This document shows, piece after piece, positions 16,406 through 26,374 of a stretch of DNA of 64,000 bases. Made by a program: the position numbers and the translations under genes. Every line of letters starts with the position of its first letter. Positions within the stretch are counted from its first letter, which is position 1. This DNA is from Streptomyces sp. TN58 (GTDB taxonomy: Bacteria > Actinomycetota > Actinomycetes > Streptomycetales > Streptomycetaceae). The DNA lies in the NCBI RefSeq assembly GCF_001941845.1, contig NZ_CP018870.1:2263001-2327000 (forward strand). The letters run 5' to 3'. Under the pieces are notes generated by a model. That model ran no database searches and had not been told where the DNA came from. It was given only the letters and a program-made list of their open reading frames with translations.

Positions 16406-17649
16406 CGCACCCCGTGACCGGCCGCCCCTCCGCGGCACCCCGCTCCGTGTCGTCCACGGGAGCGACCACCGAAGCCGCACCCGCCCCGGTGCCCCCGGCC
16501 CGCCGGAGCGGGCCCGGGGCGGCGGGCTTCCCGCGCCGGTCGACGTACGAACGATTCAGGGCGCCGCTCGGCAGCCGTGCCACCGCCCTGCACGCGGGTG
16601 CCTGGTGGCTGTGGGCCCTCGGCCTGGCCACCGCCGCGTCGCGCACCACCAACCCGCTGCTGCTCGGGCTGATCGTCGGCGTCGCCGGTTTCGTGGTCGC
16701 GGCCCGCCGCACGGACGCGCCCTGGGCCCGCTCCTACGGGGCCTTCCTCAAGCTCGGCCTCTTCGTCGTGGCCCTGCGCCTGCTCTTCTCCATGCTCCTG
16801 GGCTCGCCCATCCCCGGCACGCACGTCCTCTTCACCCTGCCCGAGGTGCCACTGCCCGCCTGGGCGCAGGGCATCCGGTTCGGCGGCAGGGTCACCGCCG
16901 AACAGCTCGTCTTCGCCTTCTACGACGGTGCGAAGCTGGCCGCGCTGCTGGTCTGCGTCGGCGCGGCGAACGCCCTCGCCAATCCGGCCCGGCTCCTGAA
17001 GTCCCTGCCGGCCGCCCTGTACGAGGCCGGGGTCGCCGTCGTCGTCGCCATGACCTTCGCGCCGAACATGGTCGCCGACGTCGTACGCCTGCGCACCGCC
17101 CGCCGGCTGCGCGGCCGCCCCACCGGCGGCGTCCGGGCCGTCCTCCAGATCGGCCTGCCGGTGCTGGAGGGCGCCCTGGAGCGCTCCGTCGCCGTCGCGG
17201 CGTCGATGGACGCGCGCGGCTACGGCCGTACGGCGCAGGTCCCGCCGGCCGTGCGGCGCACCACCGCCGTCCTCACCCTGGGCGGCCTGATCGGCATGTG
17301 CGCGGGGACGTACGGTCTGCTGGCCGCGCAGGGCGCCGCGTACGGGCTGCCCGTGCTCGGCATCGGCGCGGCGTCGGCCCTGGCGGGCCTGCGGCTGGGC
17401 GGGCGCCGGTCGGTGCGCACCCGCTACCGGCCCGACCGGTGGGGTGTGCGCGCCTGGCTGGTCGCCGGCTCCGGGGCGGCGGTCGCGGCCCTGCTGATCC
17501 GGGCGGGCGCGGTCGACCCGGCCGGTCTGCACCCGGGTGTGGTGCCGCTGGTGGCCCCCGAACTGCCGTTGTGGCCGGCGGCCGCGGTCCTGATCGGCCT
17601 GCTGCCCGCCTTCGTGGCCCCCGTACCGCCGAAGGAGGCGTCGCAGTGA
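16402..17649 (+). CDS. ECF transporter transmembrane component (CbiQ/EcfT)
   Basis: 415 aa, longer than a usual EcfT (~250) because of a ~70-residue Pro/Ala N-terminal extension. Membrane helices fill residues ~70-410. The two coupling motifs that insert into the ATPases are RTARRLRGRPTG and ASMDARGYGR (Ala-Arg-Gly type). Translationally coupled on both sides (ATGA and GTGA overlaps). It joins the S component to the ATPase pair in the energy-coupling module. Confidence 0.88.
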   Translation: MTHPVTGRPSAAPRSVSSTGATTEAAPAPVPPARRSGPGAAGFPRRSTYERFRAPLGSRATALHAGAWWLWALGLATAASRTTNPLLLGLIVGVAGFVVAARRTDAPWARSYGAFLKLGLFVVALRLLFSMLLGSPIPGTHVLFTLPEVPLPAWAQGIRFGGRVTAEQLVFAFYDGAKLAALLVCVGAANALANPARLLKSLPAALYEAGVAVVVAMTFAPNMVADVVRLRTARRLRGRPTGGVRAVLQIGLPVLEGALERSVAVAASMDARGYGRTAQVPPAVRRTTAVLTLGGLIGMCAGTYGLLAAQGAAYGLPVLGIGAASALAGLRLGGRRSVRTRYRPDRWGVRAWLVAGSGAAVAALLIRAGAVDPAGLHPGVVPLVAPELPLWPAAAVLIGLLPAFVAPVPPKEASQ

Positions 17650-19535
17650 TCCGTTTCGAGCAGGTGTCGGTCACCTATGACGGTGCGGCCGGCCCGTCGG
17701 TGCAGGGCGTCGACCTGGTGGTCCCGGAGGGTGAGCTGACGCTGCTGGTCGGCCCGTCCGGGGTCGGCAAGTCCACCCTGCTGGGGACGGCCTCCGGACT
17801 GGTCCCGCACTTCACGGGCGGCACCCTGCGCGGCCGGGTGACGGTCGCCGGCCGTGACACGCGTACGCACCGGCCGCGCGAGCTGGCGGACGTGGTCGGC
17901 ACGGTGGGGCAGGATCCCCTCGCGCACTTCGTGACGGACGTGGTGGAGGACGAGCTGGCCTACGGGATGGAGTCCCTCGGCCTGCCGCCGGCGGTGATGC
18001 GGCGCCGGGTGGAGGAGACCCTCGACCTGCTGGGCCTGAACGAGCTGCGCGACCGGCCGATCGCGACACTGTCCGGCGGCCAGCAGCAGCGGGTCGCGAT
18101 CGGCTCGGTCCTGACCACACACCCGAAGGTGCTGGTCCTGGACGAGCCGACGTCCGCGCTGGACCCGGCGGCGGCCGAGGAGGTCCTGGCGGTCCTCCAG
18201 CGCCTGGTCCACGACCTGGGCACCACCGTGCTGATGGCGGAGCACCGGCTGGAGCGGGTGGTGCAGTACGCCGACCGCGTCCTGCTGCTGCCCGCCCGCG
18301 GCGCGGCCCCGGTCCTCGCCTCCCCGGCGGAGGCGATGGCCGTCTCCCCGGTCCACCCGCCGGTGGTCTCCCTGGGCCGCCTGGCGGGCTGGTCCCCCCT
18401 CCCCCTGTCCATCCGCGACGCCCGCCGCCAGTCCGCCCCCCTCCGCGCCCGCCTCGCCCCCGCGGCGATCCCCGCACCAACCCACCCCGCACCCAACCCA
18501 ACCCCGCCGCACCCCCCAACCCCGCCGGCCAACCCAACCCCGCCGCACCCCCCAGCCCCGCCGGCCAACCCAGCCCCGCCGGCGTTTGAGGCGCGGGGCA
18601 CGGGGCGGAGCCCCGATCTTTCAGCCCCGCCGGCGTTTGAGGCGCGGGGGTCCGGGGGCAGCGCCCCCGGCAACGGTGCCGCACCCGCCGGCTGGATCGC
18701 CCGCCTGCTCCGCCGCGCCGGCAAGCCGACCCCGGCCCGGCCCGCCGAGTCCGCCGAGCCCGCCGCAGGCGAGCCCGCCCGCACCCGAAACCTCGGCGTG
18801 CGCCGCGCCCGCGCCGACGTGCTCCGCGCCGTCGACCTCGCGGTGGCGCCCGGCGAGACCATCGCCCTGATGGGCCGCAACGGCGCCGGCAAGTCCACCC
18901 TGCTCGCCGCCCTCGTCGGTACGCTCGCCCCCGCCACCGGCGAGGTGACCGTCGGTGGCCGGACCCCGCACCGCACGCCGCCGCCCGAGATGGTGCGCCA
19001 CGTCGGCCTCGTCCCACAGGAGCCGCGCGACCTGCTCTACGCCGACACCGTGGCCGCCGAGTGCGCCGCCGCCGACTCCGACGCCGGCGCGCCCCCCGGC
19101 ACCTGCCGCGAACTGGTCGCGAGCCTCCTGCCGGGGGTGCCCGACGACGTCCACCCCCGGGACCTGTCCGAGGGGCAGCGCCTGGCGCTGGCCCTGGCAC
19201 TCGTCCTCACGGCCCGGCCCGCCCTGGTGCTCCTGGACGAGCCCACCCGCGGTCTGGACTACGCCGCCAAGGCCCGCCTGGTCGAGATACTGCGCGGCCT
19301 GGCAGCGGACGGGCATGCCGTCGTCCTGGCCACCCACGACGTGGAGCTCGCCGCCGAGCTGGCCGACCGTGTGGTGATCCTGGCGGGCGGGGAGGTCGTC
19401 GCGGACGGCCCGACGGCCGAGGTCGTGGTGTCCTCGCCGGCGTTCGCGCCGCAGGTGGCGAAGGTGCTGGCGCCGGGCCACTGGCTCACGGTGGGCCAGG
19501 TCGCCGAAGCCCTCGCCGCGGAGGGCACGCGATGA
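17646..19535 (+). CDS. Fused ECF ATPase EcfA-EcfA' with repeat-derived linker
   Basis: 629 aa with two ABC domains. First: Walker A GPSGVGKST (~36-44), signature LSGGQQQRVAIG, Walker B VLVLDEPTSALD. Second: Walker A GRNGAGKST (~410-418), degenerate signature LSEGQRLALALAL, Walker B ALVLLDEPTRGLDYA. The domains are joined by a ~85-residue linker that is Pro/Thr-rich (PPHPPTPPANP repeats) and then holds two in-frame copies of a Streptomyces dispersed repeat, each translated APPAFEARG. GTG start preceded by GAAGGAGG and coupled to ecfT. It hydrolyses ATP for cobalamin import. Confidence 0.9.
   Translation: MIRFEQVSVTYDGAAGPSVQGVDLVVPEGELTLLVGPSGVGKSTLLGTASGLVPHFTGGTLRGRVTVAGRDTRTHRPRELADVVGTVGQDPLAHFVTDVVEDELAYGMESLGLPPAVMRRRVEETLDLLGLNELRDRPIATLSGGQQQRVAIGSVLTTHPKVLVLDEPTSALDPAAAEEVLAVLQRLVHDLGTTVLMAEHRLERVVQYADRVLLLPARGAAPVLASPAEAMAVSPVHPPVVSLGRLAGWSPLPLSIRDARRQSAPLRARLAPAAIPAPTHPAPNPTPPHPPTPPANPTPPHPPAPPANPAPPAFEARGTGRSPDLSAPPAFEARGSGGSAPGNGAAPAGWIARLLRRAGKPTPARPAESAEPAAGEPARTRNLGVRRARADVLRAVDLAVAPGETIALMGRNGAGKSTLLAALVGTLAPATGEVTVGGRTPHRTPPPEMVRHVGLVPQEPRDLLYADTVAAECAAADSDAGAPPGTCRELVASLLPGVPDDVHPRDLSEGQRLALALALVLTARPALVLLDEPTRGLDYAAKARLVEILRGLAADGHAVVLATHDVELAAELADRVVILAGGEVVADGPTAEVVVSSPAFAPQVAKVLAPGHWLTVGQVAEALAAEGTR
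18571..18690 (+). repeat. Two copies of a Streptomyces dispersed GC-rich repeat inside a coding sequence
   Basis: Both copies contain CCCCGCCGGCGTTTGAGGCG (from about 18574 and 18625). The first continues with an inverted GGGGCGGAGCCCC, the second with TCCGGGGGCAGCGCCCCCGG, a stem-loop. In Streptomyces this element is familiar from intergenic regions. Here both copies keep the ATPase frame open. A Pro-codon tandem tract (18475-18570) lies directly upstream. Confidence 0.75.
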
Positions 19536-20422
19536 GCCGCACGACGAGCCGCCCGGCGAACCGCCCGGTGAACCGCCCGGTCCGGATCGGCCCCCGGGCC
19601 GCCGCCGCCCTGATCCTCGTATCCCTCATCGGCGTCGCGGCCTTCGGGTGGCCGCTGCTCGCCGACCGGCAGTCGGGGCTCGCCCACTCCCAGGACGCCC
19701 CGTGGCTGTTCGCGGCGCTGCTGCCGCTCCTCGTCGCCGTGGTCGTGGCGACGATCGCGGACAACGGCATGGACGCGAAGGCGGTGGCGATGCTCGGTGT
19801 GCTCGCGGCGGTCGGGGCGGCGCTGAGACCGCTGGGTGCGGGCACGGCCGGGCTGGAGCCGATGTTCTTCCTGATGGTCCTGGCCGGGCGGGTGCTCGGC
19901 CCGGGCTTCGGTTTCGTCCTGGGCTCGGTGACGATGTTCGCCTCCGCGCTGCTGACGGGCGGGGTCGGGCCGTGGATGCCGTTCCAGATGCTGGCGATGG
20001 GCTGGTTCGCGCTGGGGGCGGGGCTGCTGCCCGGCCCGGAGCGGATCCGGGGCCGGGCGGAACTGGCGATGCTGGCGGCGTACGGCTTCGCGGCCGCTTT
20101 CGCGTACGGGCTGGTGATGAACCTGCAGGGCTGGGTGATCATCCAGGGCATGGCTCAGGGCATCTCCTTCCACCCCGGGGAGCCGCTGGCCGCGAACCTG
20201 GTGCGGTTCGGCGCGTACTACCTGGCGACGTCGCTGGGCTGGGACCTGGGGCGGGCGTCGCTGACGGTCGTACTGACCCTCGCGCTCGGCGGCACGCTGC
20301 TGCGGGCACTGCGGCGGGCGACCCGCAGGGCGGCGTTCGACGCGCAGGCGTCCTTCGCTCCGGAGGCCGCGGACGCCCGTGGAACTGCCACACAGCGGTG
20401 TGCGCCCGGCCACGGAGGGTGA
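19532..20422 (+). CDS. ECF transporter S component, putative cobalamin type
   Basis: 296 aa. A basic N-terminal tail with three ANRPVNRPV-like repeats, six to seven membrane helices, and S-component features such as LGVLAAVGAALRPLGAG, EPMFFLMVLAGRVLGPGFGFVLGSVTMFASALLTGGVGPWMPFQM and AYGLVMNLQGW. Riboswitch context suggests a CbrT-like cobalamin-binding subunit. ATGA overlap with the ATPase. The C-terminal ~30 residues are hydrophilic. Confidence 0.85.
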   Translation: MSRTTSRPANRPVNRPVRIGPRAAAALILVSLIGVAAFGWPLLADRQSGLAHSQDAPWLFAALLPLLVAVVVATIADNGMDAKAVAMLGVLAAVGAALRPLGAGTAGLEPMFFLMVLAGRVLGPGFGFVLGSVTMFASALLTGGVGPWMPFQMLAMGWFALGAGLLPGPERIRGRAELAMLAAYGFAAAFAYGLVMNLQGWVIIQGMAQGISFHPGEPLAANLVRFGAYYLATSLGWDLGRASLTVVLTLALGGTLLRALRRATRRAAFDAQASFAPEAADARGTATQRCAPGHGG

Positions 20423-20733
20423 GTTTCCCGGGCCTGGCCGGTGAGGCGGCCCACAGGACGCAGGTCACATACGAGGCCGGCTAGTAGACCTCGTAGCGAC
20501 TGGAAAGGCCGCGTTTTTCCGGTTCGGGCGGTGATCGGTGCGTCCCGGTGTGCGAGGCGGGCTAGTAGGCGGGGCCTTTGCCAGGGCGTCGGGGCGTCTG
20601 TAGAACTGGATGAGTCGCAAGGCGGCAGGGGCACCTCGCCCGCCGCCGACGAACCCCTCTCCCTCGCGTGAGTGGCTCACGCATGTCCTCGGCATGCCCG
20701 CGACCGCCCTTGTCCCCTTCGGAAGGTTCATCC
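20423..20733. other. Intergenic region with a short imperfect direct repeat
   Basis: About 310 bp with no convincing gene. GAGGCCGGCTAGTAG (from 20473) and GAGGCGGGCTAGTAG (from 20553) are near-identical and 80 bp apart, possibly paired binding sites upstream of the transglycosylase gene. I looked for a c-di-AMP (ydaO) riboswitch, common before Streptomyces wall hydrolases, and did not find its signature. Confidence 0.45.
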
Positions 20734-21138
20734 GTGTCCAACGCCGTCATCCGCCGCATCGCCGCCTCCAAGAAGACCCTCGTCGGTTCCGTCCTCGCCC
20801 TGGGCGTCGCCGGTTCCATGCTGGCCGCGGTTCCCGCGCAGGCCGCTCCGACGGGTGCGAAGGCGATCGCACAGCAGATGATCAAGGACCCGGCGCAGTT
20901 CGCGGCCTTCGACAAGATCGTCTCGCACGAGAGCGGCTGGAACCCGTCCGCGACGAACGCCTCCTCCGGCGCGTACGGCCTGGTCCAGGCCCTGCCGGGG
21001 TCGAAGATGGCTTCCGCGGGCGCCGACTGGAAGACGAACCCGGCCACCCAGATCAAGTGGGGCCTGGACTACATGAACTCCCGCTACGGCAGCCCGGTCG
21101 AGGCCTGGAACTTCTGGCAGGCCAACCACTGGTACTAA
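20734..21138 (+). CDS. Secreted transglycosylase-like protein (aggregation-promoting-factor type)
   Basis: 134 aa from GTG 20734 with GGAAGG 8 nt upstream. Signal peptide VSNAVIRRIAASKKTLVGS... cleaved near VPAQA. The mature ~85 residues form a minimal lysozyme-like domain: FDKIVSHESGWNPSATN with the catalytic Glu in SHESGW, SSGAYGLVQALPGSKMAS, TQIKWGLDYMNSRYGSP and the end WNFWQANHWY. It probably cleaves peptidoglycan glycan strands outside the cell. No LysM or other binding domain. Confidence 0.85.
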   Translation: MSNAVIRRIAASKKTLVGSVLALGVAGSMLAAVPAQAAPTGAKAIAQQMIKDPAQFAAFDKIVSHESGWNPSATNASSGAYGLVQALPGSKMASAGADWKTNPATQIKWGLDYMNSRYGSPVEAWNFWQANHWY

Positions 21139-21203
21139 GCCGCTGGTACCGAGCTGCTGATACCGAACCACCGGCACTGAGCCGCCCGCGGCGCAGCGCA
21201 TTC

Positions 21204-21250
21204 GAAGGCCCCGGTGGCCGGCCTCCCCAGGTCCGGCCGCCGGGGCCTTC
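21204..21250. terminator. Hairpin terminator between convergent genes
   Basis: GAAGGCCCCGGTGGCCGG (21204-21221) pairs with CCGGCCGCCGGGGCCTTC (21233-21250), one mismatch, between the transglycosylase and thiolase genes. Confidence 0.75.
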
Positions 21251-21309
21251 TGCATCCCATCCCACGGGATCGCGGGCGCCTGCGCGCGGGGGTGTGCGCG
21301 CGGGCGCGG

Positions 21310-22668
<1,359 letters not shown>

Positions 22669-22720
22669 TTACTACCTTCGAGCCAACTTCTGATGGTCCG
22701 TCAGACTTTGGAGTCGCCCG

Positions 22721-23965
22721 ATGTCCTGCCCCGCGCTCCCCGACGGCTTCGACGCCACCGACCCCGACCTGCTGCAAAGCCGGGTCCCGTACCCGGAGTT
22801 CGCGCTGCTGCGGCAGACCGCGCCCGTGTGGTGGTGCCCGCAGCGGCGGGGGGTCACCGGCTTCGACGACGAGGGCTACTGGGCCGTGACCCGGCACGCG
22901 GACGTCAAGTACGTCTCCACGCACCCCGAGTTGTTCTCCTCGACGACCAACACCGCGATCATCCGCTTCAACGAGCACATCCAGCGCGACGCCATAGACG
23001 CCCAGCGCCTGATCATGCTGAACATGGACCCGCCGGAACACTCCCGCGTACGCCAGATCGTGCAGCGCGGCTTCACCCCGCGGGCCATCCGCGGTCTGGA
23101 GCACGCCCTGCGCGACCGGGCCCGGAACATCGTCGAGGAGGCCTCGGCGGCGGCGGCCGACGGCAGCTTCGACTTCGTCACGCAGGTGGCGTGCGAGCTT
23201 CCGCTGCAGGCCATCGCCGAGCTGATCGGCGTACCGCAGAAGGACCGCGCCAGGATCTTCGACTGGTCGAACAAGATGGTCGCCTACGACGACCCCGAGT
23301 ACGCGATCACGGCCGAGGTCGGCTCCGACGCCGCCATGGAGCTCATCGGCTACGCGATGACCCTGGCCGCGCAGCGCAAGGAGTGCCCGGCCCAGGACAT
23401 CGTCACCCAACTGGTGGCGGCCGAGGGCCAGGGCAACCTCGGCTCCGACGAGTTCGGCTTCTTCGTGCTGCTGCTGGCCGTCGCGGGCAACGAGACCACC
23501 CGCAACGCCATCAGCCACGGCATGCACGCCTTCCTCACCCACCCCGAGCAGTGGGAGTTGTACAAGGCGACCCGCCCGTCGACCGCCGCGGAGGAGATCG
23601 TCCGCTGGGCCACCCCGGTGGTGTCCTTCCAGCGGACCGCCACCCAGGACACCGAGCTGGGCGGCCAGAAGATCAAGGCAGGCGACCGGGTGGGGCTGTT
23701 CTACTCCTCCGCCAACCACGACCCCGAGGTCTTCGAGAACCCGGACGTCTTCGACATCACCCGCGACCCGAACCCGCACCTGGGATTCGGCGGCGGCGGC
23801 CCGCACTTCTGCCTCGGCAAGTCCCTCGCCGTGATGGAGATCGACCTGATCTTCAACGCCCTGGCCGACGCGCTGCCCGACCTGCGGATGGCAGGGGAGG
23901 CTCCGCGCCGCCTGAGGGCGGCGTGGCTCAACGGCATCAAGGAGCTCCGGGTCAGCCACGGCTGA
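22721..23965 (+). CDS. Cytochrome P450, CYP125-like steroid hydroxylase
   Basis: 414 aa. I-helix AVAGNETTRNAI, K-helix EEIVRW (ExxR), heme loop FGGGGPHFCLGKSLA with the thiolate Cys. Long stretches follow mycobacterial CYP125: PEFALLRQTAPVWWCP, LIMLNMDPPEHSRVRQIVQRGFTPRA, ACELPLQAIAELIGVPQ, DDPEYA, AELIGYAM-like, DEFGFFVLLLAVAGNETTRN, and the end LRAAWLNGIKE. CYP125 oxidises the terminal methyl of the cholesterol or cholestenone side chain. It needs a ferredoxin; the nearest candidate is at 11131. Divergent from the FadA5-like gene. Confidence 0.88.
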   Translation: MSCPALPDGFDATDPDLLQSRVPYPEFALLRQTAPVWWCPQRRGVTGFDDEGYWAVTRHADVKYVSTHPELFSSTTNTAIIRFNEHIQRDAIDAQRLIMLNMDPPEHSRVRQIVQRGFTPRAIRGLEHALRDRARNIVEEASAAAADGSFDFVTQVACELPLQAIAELIGVPQKDRARIFDWSNKMVAYDDPEYAITAEVGSDAAMELIGYAMTLAAQRKECPAQDIVTQLVAAEGQGNLGSDEFGFFVLLLAVAGNETTRNAISHGMHAFLTHPEQWELYKATRPSTAAEEIVRWATPVVSFQRTATQDTELGGQKIKAGDRVGLFYSSANHDPEVFENPDVFDITRDPNPHLGFGGGGPHFCLGKSLAVMEIDLIFNALADALPDLRMAGEAPRRLRAAWLNGIKELRVSHG

Positions 23966-24160
23966 CCCGTGGCCCAGGGCGGCTGGGGCCGCTCATCCCA
24001 CGCCCCGGCCCCTGCCGCCCCCCGGCCGCCGCGTTCCGCCGTTCGAGTGGCGGACCCGCCCGAACCGGGTGATCCTTGCTGACAGCGGCGATCCGGCCGA
24101 AGGGGCGCCGGGGCACGACACGCCCCGACGCCCCTTCGGTCCCGCCCGACCATCCCAGCC

Positions 24161-26266
24161 TCAGCTGTGGCGTGCCGGTACGGGTAGGGCCGCGGGGGGC
24201 GCACCGGGTGCGGGTGCGGCGGAGGCCGCCTCCGCTTCCGTGCCGTCGGCGTCGGCGCGCTGTGCCGGGAGGCTCGTGCGCAGGCCGCGCGGGCCGGACA
24301 GCACGTGGACGAGCCCGAAGCCGGCGGTGACGACGGCCGCTCCGCCCACCGCGTCCAGCACCCAATGGTTGGCGGTGGCGACGATCGCGCACACGGTGAT
24401 CAGCGGGTGCAGCGCCCCCAGCAGTTTCTGCCAGCCCTTCGGGGCCAGCACCACGATCACGATCCCGCACCACAGCGACCAGCCGAAGTGCAGCGAGGGC
24501 ATCGCCGCGTACTGGTTGGAGATCGCGGTCATGGCCCCGTACGACGGGTTGGCCAGGTCCTGCGGTCCGTGCACGGTGTCGACGAAGCCGAGGCCCGGCA
24601 TCAGGCGCGGCGGGGCGAGCGGGTACAGCCAGAAACCGGCGAGGGCCAGCACCGTGGCCAGGCCGAGGGAGGCGCGGGCCCAGCGGTAGTCGCCGGGGCG
24701 CCTCCAGTACAGGACCGCCAGGATCGTCAGCGGGACCACGAAGTGGAAGGAGGTGTAGTAGAAGTCGAAGAAGGCCTCCAGCCAGGGCGTGGCCACCACG
24801 GCGTGGTTCACCGCGTGTTCGATGTCGAGGCCCAGCGCCCGCTCGATCCCCAGGATCTGACCGCCGTTGCCCTCGGCGAGGGAGCGGCTGGCGGGGGCGG
24901 CGGCCCGGATGTGGGAGTAGAGCGAGTAGCCGACCCGTATCAGCAGCAGTTCCAGCAGGAGGTTCGGGCGGGACAGCACGCGCCGCCAGAACGGCAGCAG
25001 CGGCACACGCGTCCAGCGGGCCTGCGCCGGCCGTCCGTAGTCGGTGGGTACGGGATCACGCCAGTACGGGGACGAGCGCGCCAGGAACGGCACCGCGCAG
25101 GCCGCCGCGACGGCGGTGAGCAGCAGCACGTTGTCGCGTACGGGGGCCAGCGCGCCCAGGTTCGGCAGGAGGACCGCGCTCGGCAGGGTCACGGCGAGGA
25201 TGACGGCGACCGGCCACACGCGCCGGTCGGCGGCGCGCTTGCCGGTCTTCCCGGCGACGGCGAGCAGCACCCACAGCAGCTGGTGGCGCCAGCCGACCGG
25301 GGACACGGCGACGGCCACGCAGCCGGTGAGGGCGACGGCGAGCAGGAGTTGGCCGTCGCGGGCGTAGCGGACCGCGCGGCGCAGGCCGAGCCAGACGATG
25401 AGCCCCGCGAGGGCGGCGTAGAGCAGGACCTCCACCGGGCCGGTCAGGCCGAGGCGGAGCAGGGCGCCGTGCACGGACTGGTTGGCGAGGCCGTCAGGGG
25501 CGCCGCCGAGGCCGGTGCCGGCCAGGTGGTGGACCCAGTACGTCCAGGAGTCGCGGGGCTTGGCCGCCCACGACAGCGCGGTGACGGCGGCGAAGGCCGC
25601 GGCGGCGGTCCGCGCGGCGGGGCGGCGTCCGGTGAGCCACAGCAGCGGGGCGAAGAGCAGCAGGGCCGGCTGGAGCGCGGCGGCGAGGCCGACGAGGAGG
25701 CCCGCGGGCCGGTCGCCGGGTACGCGGAGGGCCGCCAGGAGCACCAAAAGGACGGGAACGAGGGCGGTCCGGCCGGGCGAGGCGGCCTCCCGGACGGGCA
25801 GCGAGACCATCATCAGGGCCGTCAGGGCGGGCGCGGCGAGCAGCGCGGTGCGGCGTGGCACGGGGTCGGGCAGGGCGCGGGCGGCAACGAGTCCGATCGC
25901 GGCGACGGACAGCAGCGTCACGCAGGTCCAGGCGACCTCCAGGGAGGGGGAGGCGAGGCCGGCGAGCGGCTTGAGAACCAGTCCGGCGAAGGGCGTGCCG
26001 GCGAACTGCCCGGTGTCGTAGAGCGAGGCGACCGCACCGCCGAAACCGCCGTAACCGCCGCCTGAACCGCCGAATCCGCCGGAGCCGGGCAGGTGCAGGC
26101 CGCCCAGCCACTCCGCGGGCGGCACGCGCAGCACCGCGGCGGCCTGTCTGACGGCGAGGGCTCCGGCCAGGGCCCACAGGAGGAGGCGCGCCGCACCGAG
26201 CCTGCCGGCACCGTCTATGACCCCGGCATGTCCGTCCGCTGTGCTGTGCTCTGCCGCGTTAGCCAC
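24161..26266 (-). CDS. Membrane GT87 glycosyltransferase fused to PAP2 phosphatase domain
   Basis: 701 aa from GTG 26266 (GGGAGG 10 nt upstream). The N-terminal ~400 residues are a multi-helix GT-C/DUF2029 type glycosyltransferase (GLVLKPLAGLASPSLEVAW; QPALLLFAPLLWLTGRRPA; SVHGALLRLGLTGPVE). The C-terminal ~300 residues carry PAP2 motifs AMPSLHFGWSLWCG (PSxH) and ATANHWVLDAVGG (HxxxD), similar to inositol-phosphorylceramide-synthase-like enzymes. GT-C enzymes use polyprenyl-phosphate sugars and PAP2 enzymes cut or transfer lipid phosphates, so a fused sugar-lipid transfer with phosphate recycling is plausible. A Gly-rich tract (GSGGFGGSGGGYGGFGG) lies near the N-terminus. Confidence 0.8.
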   Translation of the reverse strand: MANAAEHSTADGHAGVIDGAGRLGAARLLLWALAGALAVRQAAAVLRVPPAEWLGGLHLPGSGGFGGSGGGYGGFGGAVASLYDTGQFAGTPFAGLVLKPLAGLASPSLEVAWTCVTLLSVAAIGLVAARALPDPVPRRTALLAAPALTALMMVSLPVREAASPGRTALVPVLLVLLAALRVPGDRPAGLLVGLAAALQPALLLFAPLLWLTGRRPAARTAAAAFAAVTALSWAAKPRDSWTYWVHHLAGTGLGGAPDGLANQSVHGALLRLGLTGPVEVLLYAALAGLIVWLGLRRAVRYARDGQLLLAVALTGCVAVAVSPVGWRHQLLWVLLAVAGKTGKRAADRRVWPVAVILAVTLPSAVLLPNLGALAPVRDNVLLLTAVAAACAVPFLARSSPYWRDPVPTDYGRPAQARWTRVPLLPFWRRVLSRPNLLLELLLIRVGYSLYSHIRAAAPASRSLAEGNGGQILGIERALGLDIEHAVNHAVVATPWLEAFFDFYYTSFHFVVPLTILAVLYWRRPGDYRWARASLGLATVLALAGFWLYPLAPPRLMPGLGFVDTVHGPQDLANPSYGAMTAISNQYAAMPSLHFGWSLWCGIVIVVLAPKGWQKLLGALHPLITVCAIVATANHWVLDAVGGAAVVTAGFGLVHVLSGPRGLRTSLPAQRADADGTEAEAASAAPAPGAPPAALPVPARHS

Positions 26267-26374
26267 GCCTCGCCGGCCTCCCGCCGTGTTGACCGCAGCC
26301 CCGACCGCACCTGGCTGCCGCGCTCCATTACGCGCACGACGATATCCCCCGCGGGGCTCCCTAGGATGGCTCCC

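Noticed and set aside
16059-17645. N-terminal extension that would lengthen the ECF ATPase to 1158 aa
   Set aside because: The extension is the out-of-frame reading of the SCO2322 and EcfT genes; the GTG at 17646 has GAAGGAGG and couples to the EcfT stop.
20423-20733. c-di-AMP (ydaO) riboswitch before the transglycosylase
   Set aside because: Expected because such wall hydrolases often have one, but the conserved sequence blocks are missing.
24305-26065. 586-aa plus-strand ORF
   Set aside because: Antisense shadow of the GT87-PAP2 gene, rich in Gly/Arg/Gln with no motif.
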